Of a stretch of 42,439 nucleotides of DNA, positions 9,004 through 16,486 are shown one piece after another (position 1 is the stretch's first letter; every line of letters begins with the position of its first letter). Both the position numbers and the translations under genes were made by a program. Source of the DNA: an uncultured Muribaculaceae bacterium (GTDB lineage Bacteria > Bacteroidota > Bacteroidia > Bacteroidales > Muribaculaceae); the NCBI GenBank assembly GCA_944321685.1, contig CALUMH010000023.1, positions 1 through 42,439 of the forward strand, in the 5' to 3' direction. A model generated the notes under the pieces. That model saw only the letters and a list, made by a program, of their open reading frames with translations. It was not told where the DNA came from and searched no databases.

Positions 9004-10356
9004 CTACCACCTTTTTGTCACATCGTGTGATTTGAAATCTTTTCGTGAGCCTATTTCATGTGATGTGTTTACATCCCAGTTGTGTCCGCATTTTTTACAT
9101 TGCAGATGGGTGCAAAAGTGTTGTTTGGTTGTGTACACATCATATTTTGTGGTTTCAGTTTGATACGGGTCTTTCACGGTTCGGGTTTCTATTGCGTGAG
9201 ATGTAGTGGTGCCAAGGTCGTCGGTGCCGAGGTTTTCGATATTTTTGCCACCGGTGGCGTGGCACCTTGGGCAACGGTTAAAGCGCATATATCTTAGATA
9301 TATTGTAATGTACCCTATAAACGAAACAAACGGTATCAGGAAAAAGCCAAGGACGCCCCAAGCACCCGTTTTGTCAACACACTCGACAAACGCCCACAAC
9401 GTTAGTGCCGCGAAAATCAGGAATGTGATTGTGTGGATTACCCAGTTTGCCCCGAAATGTACAAAAAAACGTATAATCAGTGTCCAAACCAAATACAGTA
9501 GCAACAAATAGGCGCAGAGTGCAATAATGTACCAGAAATCAGACTCTATACGTGGTAAAAATTGAATAATGGTCTTAAAAACCGAATCGTGTGTAAATTC
9601 GCGACATACGATGAGCAATACAACAAATATTGCGCCGAAAAGCAACCCGGAAAGTACGTCAAGAAGTTTCCACATTCCCTTTTGCTTGTGCATATTGCGC
9701 TTGTAATACCGGTCGCACAGTAATACAGGAACTAATGCGGCAATGAATAATAAGCCAAATAAAAAACCGAATAATATATTATACAAAAGTTTATACCATT
9801 CATCGCTTTTAAAATATGGTGGATTTTTGTCGGTGAGAACAATCTTTGCATTATCGATATAACCATATTCCCCGTCATATTTGCAGTTTACCGTGCCGTT
9901 GTCATACAAAAGGATTACTTTTATCACTTCTCCTTTCTCAATAACCGAAGTGTCGCCGTCTGAATAGAACAGGTTGTCTTCAAGCAGTTCATACATTGAA
10001 TCCCCGTCTTTTTTACGATATTCGGGATATTCATAATATTCTATGTCGAAGTTTTCGGCCGGAGAGTAGGCCGTACGGGTGCGCTTGCTGTCGTTAATAG
10101 AATATTCGAATGTGAGTTTCACCCATGTACTGTCGCGGTTAAGTTCATATTTTATTTGTTCGTCGGTTGCCGAGAAATTTTCGTCATGCAATGTAACATC
10201 GGGATAGTATCGGCCAATGCTTTCGCCTATTTTATATTTTGCCGCTTCGGTTTGCCGCGAGTATAGCGGTACTGTGTCATGCAACGAAAAGTGCGGCCGT
10301 GCATCGGCCATGAAAGCCAATGCCGCAAAACAAATCACAAGAAACAAATTTTTCAT
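9004..10356 (-). CDS. Membrane protein with periplasmic N-terminal domain and split C-terminal zinc ribbon
   Basis: A 450-residue protein I do not recognise by name. It opens with a signal peptide (cleavage after ADA near residue 19). Next come ~170 residues of periplasmic beta-rich sequence, including an SH3-like stretch (GEVIKVILLYDNGTVNCKYDG) near 145-165. Five or six transmembrane segments follow between ~195 and 355. The C-terminal ~90 residues hold two cysteine pairs, CPRC (362-365) and CKKC (420-423), separated by a Thr-rich insert; CKKCGHNW is typical of a zinc ribbon. Topology suggests coupling of a periplasmic input to a cytoplasmic zinc ribbon, but that is inference. It lies 101 bases after the transglutaminase-like gene, behind that gene's terminator-like hairpin. 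Confidence 0.65.
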   Translation of the reverse strand: MKNLFLVICFAALAFMADARPHFSLHDTVPLYSRQTEAAKYKIGESIGRYYPDVTLHDENFSATDEQIKYELNRDSTWVKLTFEYSINDSKRTRTAYSPAENFDIEYYEYPEYRKKDGDSMYELLEDNLFYSDGDTSVIEKGEVIKVILLYDNGTVNCKYDGEYGYIDNAKIVLTDKNPPYFKSDEWYKLLYNILFGFLFGLLFIAALVPVLLCDRYYKRNMHKQKGMWKLLDVLSGLLFGAIFVVLLIVCREFTHDSVFKTIIQFLPRIESDFWYIIALCAYLLLLYLVWTLIIRFFVHFGANWVIHTITFLIFAALTLWAFVECVDKTGAWGVLGFFLIPFVSFIGYITIYLRYMRFNRCPRCHATGGKNIENLGTDDLGTTTSHAIETRTVKDPYQTETTKYDVYTTKQHFCTHLQCKKCGHNWDVNTSHEIGSRKDFKSHDVTKRW

Positions 10357-10401
10357 AATAGCGATATTTTTTAATTAGGAATTACGGGGGGGAATTAGAA
10401 A

Positions 10402-10454
10402 TTAGGAATGTGGAACGCTTATAGGTTTGATTTCAGCTATTTCCACATTCCTAA
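10402..10454 (-). terminator. Hairpin after the transglutaminase-like gene
   Basis: A perfect 14-base stem (TTAGGAATGTGGAA at 10402-10415 with its complement at 10441-10454) lies four bases past the stop codon at 10458. On the minus strand it is followed by TTTCTAATT, a weak T tract, so termination may be partial. Confidence 0.6.
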
Positions 10455-10457
10455 GTC

Positions 10458-11942
10458 TTAATTATTCAGCGGTATTATTTCCAGCTTGCCGAGGCCGGGC
10501 ATGGCCATTCCCACCGGGGCACCGATGAAGGTGGGGTCGCACACCACATATTTCTTGCCACCGTGTGTTACGTAATCGCCTTTCACGGCAGGGTCGTCGA
10601 AGTGCACAGCCGTTGCCACGTGCTTGCCGGGGTAGTAGAGCAGCACCACGTCCATGCCCAGGAGGCTGCGCACAAGCCTGGTGAAAAGGAACGAGCGGTC
10701 TTCGCAGTCGCAATATTGCGATGCAAGTGTCTCTTCGGGGAAGAACCAACGCTCGTAGCCAAACTGGTCGGCATCGGTCTTGTAGCGGAACCCGTTCTGC
10801 ACCATGTCGAGCAGCACACCCACGGCTTCGCGTTGAGGCTTGTTTTGTATGGCTGCTTTCAACGACATTTCAAGCCCTTGTACAAAAGCCTCGCTTGGTG
10901 CGGCTTCGGCATATATCTGCATCGACACACAGGGGTAGGTGGCAAGCAACCGGTTATATCCGTCGTCGTATTGCAGGCGGTAGCGGGTGCCGCCCGCCGT
11001 TGCCAGTGTACATTCGGCAGGTGATGGCGCAAGCCGTGGCGCGACGGGTATTGCCATATCCATCACTTTCGTTGTCCCGGCATATTCCATGCGGCAACTT
11101 TGCACCGACTTCAGTTCCAAGCGTTCGGCGTTGACTACGAAGTAGCGTGTCCCGCGGTCGTCGCCAAATGTGAAGTACATGGAATTGAACACCTCGCAGC
11201 CGAATGCTATGAGCGGCAACAGCCGCCCCGATGCGCGGCCTATGCGTGCGCGATAGCCGCACTGGTTGAGCATGAACACGGCAAATACCGTCTGCTCGTT
11301 GCTGCTGCGCCCCGGGAAGTAGGTGCCAAACAGTGTGTTGATGGCCTGGTATCGGCCCCAGTCGTTGAGTTGCAGTTGCCGTGTCATGCCGTTCACATTT
11401 GCGATTATTTCATGATATGGCAACCGGGACAAATTGGTCCAATAGGCTGCTACCGACTGTTCATCGACTGCGGTGAGCCGTGGCAGGCTGTAATTGCCCC
11501 TTTTCACTTGCACAGGTGTGCCATAGAACGAAGCCTCGATGGTTTCAACGGCCGGTGGATCGGGCGTGAATTCCGGCTCCGGTTCGGGCTTGGGTTTTAC
11601 AGGCGGCACAGGTTCCGGTACAGGCTCGATTGCCGGCAGCGGTTGCTCCTTTTGTGGCAGGCTGTCGGGTTCGGGCGTATATACCGCAGGCGGCACAGGC
11701 TCCTTGATGGGCGGCTCGGAGAACGTCAGTGGGAAGTCGGGCCACGTTTCGGCAAGGTAACGGGCAAATTCGCGGTTGATAGAGTCGTTGTAGGCACGGA
11801 AGTCGCTTGTTGTCTTATCGACATACTGCGAGAAAGCCGCCTCCTGCTGCTCGACATATCGGCTGAAATCATCATTTTGCCCCCGCGCCATGGCAGGGAG
11901 CAAGATGAGTGCGGTGGAGATTATGAGGGTTTCGGGTTTCAT
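10458..11942 (-). CDS. Exported transglutaminase-like protein with Pro/Glu-rich linker
   Basis: A 494-residue secreted protein: signal peptide to about residue 21 (MARG-Q), a short helical segment to ~75, a Pro/Glu-rich linker (~78-130), a central domain of ~250 residues and a C-terminal transglutaminase-like core. The core has the expected triad order: Cys413 in YCDCEDRS, His447 in HVATAVHF and Asp469 in VCDPTF. Such bacterial proteins act as proteases, peptide cross-linkers or amidases; the actual reaction is unknown. The Pro-rich linker suggests it spans peptidoglycan or carries the domain away from a membrane. Its ATG overlaps the stop of the upstream lectin-like lipoprotein gene, and it is the last gene of the five-gene operon that starts at 15650. 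Confidence 0.7.
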   Translation of the reverse strand: MKPETLIISTALILLPAMARGQNDDFSRYVEQQEAAFSQYVDKTTSDFRAYNDSINREFARYLAETWPDFPLTFSEPPIKEPVPPAVYTPEPDSLPQKEQPLPAIEPVPEPVPPVKPKPEPEPEFTPDPPAVETIEASFYGTPVQVKRGNYSLPRLTAVDEQSVAAYWTNLSRLPYHEIIANVNGMTRQLQLNDWGRYQAINTLFGTYFPGRSSNEQTVFAVFMLNQCGYRARIGRASGRLLPLIAFGCEVFNSMYFTFGDDRGTRYFVVNAERLELKSVQSCRMEYAGTTKVMDMAIPVAPRLAPSPAECTLATAGGTRYRLQYDDGYNRLLATYPCVSMQIYAEAAPSEAFVQGLEMSLKAAIQNKPQREAVGVLLDMVQNGFRYKTDADQFGYERWFFPEETLASQYCDCEDRSFLFTRLVRSLLGMDVVLLYYPGKHVATAVHFDDPAVKGDYVTHGGKKYVVCDPTFIGAPVGMAMPGLGKLEIIPLNN

Positions 11943-13597
11943 TGCTTAGCTTCGTAGATTTGCTTTATTTCCTGAGCCGAGAGCAATCGGGTGTCATACA
12001 CGCGGAAGTTGTCGATGGTCATGTTTGAACCATTAAGGTTGGTGTTGTTTAATTTCAAACTGCCACCCATCACAAACATTGTTCCTGTATCATAAGAGGA
12101 CATACTTCCACCATCTTCATCAAAAGGATTAACCGATTCTGTAACTGTGCTTACAGATAGTCCGTCAACATAAAGCATTGTTGTAGTGGTGGCATATGAA
12201 GTAGAATTGAAATCAGATACGAGAGCAATGTGATGCCAGTTACCATCATCAAGTGCCGGGTGTGTAAATGGGTCTCGATTGCTATATTGGTAATTATTGT
12301 TATATCGTCTTACGATAAATTTCAATGAGCCGCCATTCATTGATAAAGTTAACATTGAATTGGTACCGGTGGAGCCATTAGATGACACTAAATGGAAAAT
12401 GTGCCCATCGCTTAATCCTTTTACCCAAAAGCTGATGGTCATCTTCCTGGAGTCGATAATCGGGCTGTTGACGATAAACGAACTATTGTCGGTGCGGCTG
12501 AATTTCACGGCTTGTCCTGTGCCATCGACACCTTCTACAAATTGGGGTGAGTTGTTGCCATAGCCGTCAACGCTGTTGTAGCTGTCGGTGAAATCGCCGT
12601 CAAACTTGTAATAGGTGTAAAGCCCCGAAGTTACCACGGTGCCCGACGGGTCGTCGGGGTCGCTGCCGGGGTCGTCGCTGCCATCGAGCGAAGCGGTGAC
12701 ATTGATTATCTGTTCGCGTATCATGTCGGATATGACAAATGATGTGTTAAGGTCGGTTGTTAGCATCGAGCGGTCGAGCAGCACTTTCACCACCTTCGAG
12801 CCGCCGGCCTCGACTGTTCCGCCGGTTTCCGATACCGAGATGCACCCCTCGGTGATGCCCGAAATCGACCACGAGAGCGATGCCGAGCCGGTGTTGCTGA
12901 TAGTCATGGCCTGCTCGGTGAGCGTGCCGCCGAAGTTGATGGAGGTGGGAGTGACCGACATCTCGGACTGCGCATTGCGCGGCGCGCACGAAATGGAGAT
13001 GGTGTAGGAGTTGCCGAATGCCGACAGGTTGACCCGTGCCGACTTGGGCTCGGAAAGCAGGCTGCGATCAACGGTGAAGACGATGCTTTGCGAGCGTCCG
13101 GCGGCGATGTTGCCCGACGCGGGTGATGCCTGCAGCCAGTTGTTGCCGGCGAGGTCGATCGACCACTCGGTTTCGGCGTTGCCGTTGTTGCGCAGCGTCA
13201 CGCTCAACTGGTCTTGCGTGGTGCCGAAGTTGAGTGTCGATGGAGTGATGCTTATCTCGGCATCTTGCGCAACGGGGTCGAGCTGCGTGTCGCAGTTGGC
13301 CGTGCCGCCGGCCACCACCGTCACGCTGCGGGTGTTGGTTTCATAGCCGTCCTTTGAGAATTGCAGGCGGTAGCTCTTGGCCTCGATGTCGGTAAACATG
13401 AACTGGCCGTCGCTGCCCGTTGTGGTACTTGTGCCGGTGTTTACTATGCTGACTTGCACGCCCGAGAGCGGATTGGTTGTTCCCGACTCGGTTACAATGC
13501 CCTGTATGCTGCCGGTGTAAACTTCCTCTTCCTCGGCGCAAGAGGTTGTTGCCAGGGCGAATATCATCAATAGAGATAAATAAAAAATGTGTTTCAT
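11939..13597 (-). CDS. Surface lipoprotein with carboxypeptidase-regulatory-like, Ig-like and LamG-like lectin domains
   Basis: A 552-residue lipoprotein. The lipobox ATTSC puts the lipid on Cys20, followed by AEEEE, an acidic tract of the kind that directs Bacteroidota lipoproteins to the cell surface. Residues ~29-110 match a carboxypeptidase-regulatory-like beta-sandwich (SIQGIVTESGTTNPLSGVQV and GYETNTRSVTV segments). Two similar Ig-like modules follow (~113-205 and ~207-300), each opening with an ITPSTLNFG or VTPTSINFG motif like BACON or choice-of-anchor-D repeats. After a Gly/Asp/Pro linker, residues ~318-552 form a concanavalin/LamG-like domain (YYKFDGDFTDS, ISFWVKG, WHHIALVSD, IDNFRVYDTRLLSAQEI). 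It probably binds glycans outside the cell; the ligand is unknown. It overlaps the transglutaminase-like gene by four bases. Confidence 0.78.
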   Translation of the reverse strand: MKHIFYLSLLMIFALATTSCAEEEEVYTGSIQGIVTESGTTNPLSGVQVSIVNTGTSTTTGSDGQFMFTDIEAKSYRLQFSKDGYETNTRSVTVVAGGTANCDTQLDPVAQDAEISITPSTLNFGTTQDQLSVTLRNNGNAETEWSIDLAGNNWLQASPASGNIAAGRSQSIVFTVDRSLLSEPKSARVNLSAFGNSYTISISCAPRNAQSEMSVTPTSINFGGTLTEQAMTISNTGSASLSWSISGITEGCISVSETGGTVEAGGSKVVKVLLDRSMLTTDLNTSFVISDMIREQIINVTASLDGSDDPGSDPDDPSGTVVTSGLYTYYKFDGDFTDSYNSVDGYGNNSPQFVEGVDGTGQAVKFSRTDNSSFIVNSPIIDSRKMTISFWVKGLSDGHIFHLVSSNGSTGTNSMLTLSMNGGSLKFIVRRYNNNYQYSNRDPFTHPALDDGNWHHIALVSDFNSTSYATTTTMLYVDGLSVSTVTESVNPFDEDGGSMSSYDTGTMFVMGGSLKLNNTNLNGSNMTIDNFRVYDTRLLSAQEIKQIYEAKQ

Positions 13598-13647
13598 TGC
13601 TGTTAATTGTTTTTTTTGTTATTAGTCAAATTAGTCTGGTTGTTTTC

Positions 13648-14526
13648 TTAGAAATTCAGTGAAAGTAATACTCCGCTCTCTTGCGGTGCCGCATAGGGCG
13701 ATATGCGCAACCGTGCATCGCCCACCATCAGCGGCTGCTTTTTGCCACGGGCGGCTATGCCGTCGATCACGTTCCACACATATATTGCCGCAGCTCCCAC
13801 GATGAAGCCGTTGCGCACATTGGCACAGTTGGTGGCACGGCTGTTGTAACGGCGTTTCTGGTCGGTGTCGAAAGCCGATGAAGCCTTTGATTTATATGAT
13901 TGCCGCAGGCTCTCGGTTGCCACAATGCCGCCTATGGCAGCAGCTTCGGCCACGATGAAAAATATGCCTTTGCCTTTGTTGCCTTTGTGCAATTGTGCCC
14001 AGCCGGGTACAAACACTCTGCCCGAGAACGGGTATTTGCCCGTAATGGCTGCGTTGTAGTCGGCCAATTGCCGTTCAAAGCCGCGGTCGCGGAAGCTGCC
14101 GGTGTCGAGCGAGTAGAAATCATCGGCACCGTTCACATTGCGTTGCACCTGTATGAGTATATACACTTTCACTCGCCCGTCGGCAAGCGCGATAGGTTCG
14201 GTGGCACTCACCACGCGGCGTTTCATGCGGTTGAATTTCACCACCGAGTTGATGCCGTGTGCGGCCACGCGGTCGATGTCTTCGCCGGTGATGCCCACCA
14301 CTCCCAGTTCGTGGAGCGAGCGGCGCAGGGCATCGGCCCATGCGGCGTCGGTGGCCGACTGTTCGTCGCGGCCCTCGCCGACTCCCCAGCTAAGGAAATA
14401 ATTGGCACCCGCGGGCGGAACCGGGGCAATGTAAGCCCAATTGGGACGCAACTCGTTGGCCGACTGCGCCCACGCAACCACCGCCAGCATTGCGGCGATG
14501 GCTGCAAGCACGAAGTGTTTCATCAT
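13648..14526 (-). CDS. Exported protein with LPP20/FlgT-like N-terminal domain and DUF5683-like C-terminal region
   Basis: A 292-residue protein with a signal peptide ending at AWA-Q (residue ~20). Residues ~25-140 contain PNWAYIAPVPP, then YFLSWGVGEG and an Ala-rich helix (AATDAAW-like), the pattern shared with the product of the gene at 14523-14966 and reminiscent of LPP20/FlgT-N folds. Residues ~158-270 have FVPGWAQLHKGNKGKGIFF followed by two hydrophobic helices and an Arg/Tyr-rich link, as in DUF5683 proteins, which are common in the Bacteroidota envelope. Either of two adjacent ATG codons (14526 or 14523) may start it; both overlap the upstream stop. Role unknown; the Gly-Trp-Ala-Gln and paired helices suggest membrane association. 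Confidence 0.6.
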   Translation of the reverse strand: MMKHFVLAAIAAMLAVVAWAQSANELRPNWAYIAPVPPAGANYFLSWGVGEGRDEQSATDAAWADALRRSLHELGVVGITGEDIDRVAAHGINSVVKFNRMKRRVVSATEPIALADGRVKVYILIQVQRNVNGADDFYSLDTGSFRDRGFERQLADYNAAITGKYPFSGRVFVPGWAQLHKGNKGKGIFFIVAEAAAIGGIVATESLRQSYKSKASSAFDTDQKRRYNSRATNCANVRNGFIVGAAAIYVWNVIDGIAARGKKQPLMVGDARLRISPYAAPQESGVLLSLNF

Positions 14527-14966
14527 TTTTCTTCCTCACAGGTTAAGCAGTTAAACGATTTGAATTCGGCACGGGTGTGCACGTCGTTGGCCACTTGGCA
14601 CAATATGTACACCCGGTAACCGCGGCGCGTGGTAAGCTCGACGGAGTATTGGCACACTTTATTGATGGGAATGCGCACGTAGCGCGAAGCCTCGATGAGC
14701 AGTTTGTCGCCTTCGAGCTGCTCCATCTTCTGCAAGTCAACCGGGACACCGATTGCAAATGCACTTTCGAGCAATGCCATGCCGAAAGCCTTCTTGGCGG
14801 CCTCCTCCTCGGTTAAGCCTATTCCCTGCGACACGCGGTAGTAATAGGTGGCGGTGCGGGCAGGAGGGCTGTTGAGCCATCTCGGGGCTGTGTTTTGCCC
14901 CAGTGCGGGCATGGCGCACCACAGCATCAGCAATGATGCTGCAATCGTCGATGTAAATTGTTTCAT
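14523..14966 (-). CDS. Small exported LPP20/FlgT-like protein
   Basis: A 147-residue protein with a signal peptide ending near LGQ (residue ~24). The mature part starts APRWLNSPP, then YYYRVSQGIGLTEEEAAKKAFGMAL, the same order (Pro-x-Trp, aromatic strand, Gly-x-Gly, acidic turn, Ala-rich helix) seen at the N terminus of the next gene's product. Strands ending in GYRVYILCQV match the closing strands of LPP20-type domains. Two Cys near the C terminus (FNCLTC) stand out. It starts 18 bases after the upstream LPP20-like lipoprotein and overlaps the downstream gene by four bases. No catalytic motif is visible; function unknown. Confidence 0.6.
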   Translation of the reverse strand: MKQFTSTIAASLLMLWCAMPALGQNTAPRWLNSPPARTATYYYRVSQGIGLTEEEAAKKAFGMALLESAFAIGVPVDLQKMEQLEGDKLLIEASRYVRIPINKVCQYSVELTTRRGYRVYILCQVANDVHTRAEFKSFNCLTCEEEK

Positions 14967-14984
14967 GATAATGCGGTGAGCTTT

Positions 14985-15650
14985 TTACATTGCATCGATT
15001 TCGGCCTGGCGGCGGGCAGCCTGTTTTTCTATTTCTTCGTCCATTTTCTCGAAGAAACGTTCACGGTCGTAATCAACTTTGCGCACTTCAAGCTCGTCGG
15101 CAAGGCCCTGCTTTGCATCTTCGAGCGATACGTGAATGGCTACGTAGCACACATATCCGCCGGTGGAACTTTGGGTTACTTTGCGGCATACCACATTGGC
15201 ATATTTGTCGATAACTTTCGAGCCTATGGCTTGCGCTCCGCCTTCAAGGCTGCTCTCATACATCTTCTTGCCACTGGGCACGTTCACATCTTTGCTGTAG
15301 TCCTCGATGGCGTTCTTTATCATACCCACATAACGGGTGGCGATGTCGCTGATGGCTGCACGGTTGGCATCGCTGATGGCACGTGAGCGGTCGGGGCGAT
15401 CTTCGGCAATGCCCAGCCCGGCCATGTATTCGCCCGGCTTGTCGTAGGCTTCGTCGATGCAGAATGTGGTGATTACTTGTTCCCCGTTTGCCATGACGGG
15501 TTGCATGGGGTCGTGTGCGACGGCTTTCTGCCCCGAGCTGCACGATGAGAATATCATACCCGAAGTTGCAATAAACACGCTTAATGCGGCGCACTTGGCA
15601 AAAGATTTCACGGTGGCATTTGGTTTGGCCAATAATCTTTTAGAAGTCAT
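14985..15650 (-). CDS. LPP20-like lipoprotein, first gene of a five-gene envelope operon
   Basis: A 221-residue lipoprotein with a long N-terminal stretch (~20 residues, basic) before the hydrophobic core and lipobox FSSC (Cys37). The mature domain (~60-180) has EYMAGLGIAEDRPDRSRAISDANRAA-type organisation: a strand ending Gly-x-Gly, an acidic or Arg turn and an Ala-rich helix, then SSTGGYVCYVAIHVSLED strands, as in the LPP20 family (Helicobacter Lpp20, FlgP). The C terminus is a charged helix (RFFEKMDEEIEKQAARRQ) likely to be a coiled coil. It heads the operon 15650 to 10458; intergenic distances are 18, -4, 50 and -4 bases. A long structured leader may lie upstream. Confidence 0.62.
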   Translation of the reverse strand: MTSKRLLAKPNATVKSFAKCAALSVFIATSGMIFSSCSSGQKAVAHDPMQPVMANGEQVITTFCIDEAYDKPGEYMAGLGIAEDRPDRSRAISDANRAAISDIATRYVGMIKNAIEDYSKDVNVPSGKKMYESSLEGGAQAIGSKVIDKYANVVCRKVTQSSTGGYVCYVAIHVSLEDAKQGLADELEVRKVDYDRERFFEKMDEEIEKQAARRQAEIDAM

Positions 15651-15685
15651 AATAATGATGAATTAGCTATGCCCTCGGCCTCCCC

Positions 15686-15996
15686 AGATCGGGCAACAAT
15701 CAATAAATATAATAGAAAAGGCATGGGAGTCTGTACTTTCCGTGCTTATCCCGAACTCAAGGCTCTCGCATTGCCCATCTATAAGGATAAGCAACGCAGT
15801 TAGCCCATGCCCGGAGTGGTTATATACAGACACCTCACCCACTGCATGGCACACATCACCGGGTGCCACACTCAGGTAGGTGCAGGATATACTACACCCA
15901 TCACGGGCGTTACTTTCGTTGCTGCATCTTCTTATAGATTTTCAAATTTGCGAGATTTGAGTTCGGAAGACCGCGTTCAAGTAAACGCCTTTTTTA
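15686..15996. ncRNA. Candidate structured RNA (free-standing, or leader of the LPP20 operon)
   Basis: The region has no convincing reading frame but several mutually consistent helices. GGCATGGG (15720-15727) pairs perfectly with CCCATGCC (15804-15811). Nested inside, TGCTTATCC (15743-15751) pairs perfectly with GGATAAGCA (15785-15793), extendable past a bulged A. AGAT-C-GGGCAA (15686-15696) pairs with TTGCCCATCT (15771-15780) through one bulge. AGTCTGTA (15728-15735) can pair with TACAGACA outside the first helix, a crossing interaction. TGGCAC (15847-15852) pairs with GTGCCA (15863-15868). On plus, a GCGTT/AACGC hairpin and T6 (15973-15995) would end the RNA. On minus, a TAAATTTG box at 16041-16048 could start a leader for the gene at 15650. 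I matched it to no RNA family; tmRNA, RNase P and SRP signatures are absent. Confidence 0.5.
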
Positions 15997-16040
15997 AATC
16001 AAAAAAATTCCCCAAGCCCCTCCGGGCTAACCGGGTGCGA

Positions 16041-16048
16041 CAAATTTA
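16041..16048 (-). promoter_or_regulatory. Possible -7 box for the LPP20 operon
   Basis: Read on minus this is TAAATTTG, a match to TAnnTTTG. No TTTG lies 19-21 bases upstream, so it is a half-match. Transcription from here would start near 16034 and give a leader of about 385 bases that includes the structured region. Confidence 0.4.
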
Positions 16049-16144
16049 AATATATTTTCCCAAAGTAAATATATATTTAATGGAAAAATTACAGGAATGG
16101 CACTATTTGCTTTCCCGGGGGGCAAAATACAATTTTGACATACG

Positions 16145-16308
16145 TAGAGACGTGGCGTGCCGCGTCTCGTAGCAAGTAAATTGCATAAAATATTGTAAAT
16201 CAATCGTTTTCACTGTAGAGGCGCGATTTATCGCGTCTGAAAGCGACTCCCATGGAAATCAACTTATTATCATAGTCGCACATTAGACGCGATGAATCGC
16301 GTCTCTAC
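16145..16308. repeat. Cluster of three short palindromes with a CGCGTCT core
   Basis: Three hairpins share one core: about 16145-16171 (TAGAGACG facing CGCGTCTC), 16216-16240 (TAGAGGCGCGAT facing ATCGCGTCT) and 16284-16308 (TTAGACGCGAT facing ATCGCGTCT). Spacers are AT-rich. They resemble REP-like extragenic palindromes. Nothing else is seen in the rest of the 15651-16486 gap except the structured RNA before and the terminator after. Confidence 0.7.
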
Positions 16309-16408
16309 TTGCCATACATTTTATTGTGCATATTACTTCGCCGGTGCGTTACCCGTGGGGATATTCAGGTTATTATGTGGTTTGATGGAAATAAGTGACG
16401 AAGTCAGG

Positions 16409-16462
16409 AAAAATTAGGATTGGATAAAACCGGGTCGATGAACCGATTCTATCCAATCCTAA
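16409..16462 (-). terminator. Intrinsic terminator of the subtilase gene
   Basis: A 13-base perfect stem (TTAGGATTGGATA at 16414-16426 with its complement at 16450-16462) is followed on the minus strand by a T5 tract. It begins ~25 bases after the stop codon. Confidence 0.82.
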
Positions 16463-16486
16463 GTCGTTATACTAATTTGTGTGTGA

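Noticed and set aside
15686..15996. tmRNA, RNase P RNA or SRP RNA
   Set aside because: No tRNA-like ends, no GAGGAAAGTC-type RNase P core and no SRP GGAAG-GCAGCC tip were found on either strand.
15663..16049. Short open frames in the gap before the LPP20 operon (15807-16049 plus, 15663-15869 minus)
   Set aside because: No recognisable protein features or start context; helix content fits a structured RNA better.
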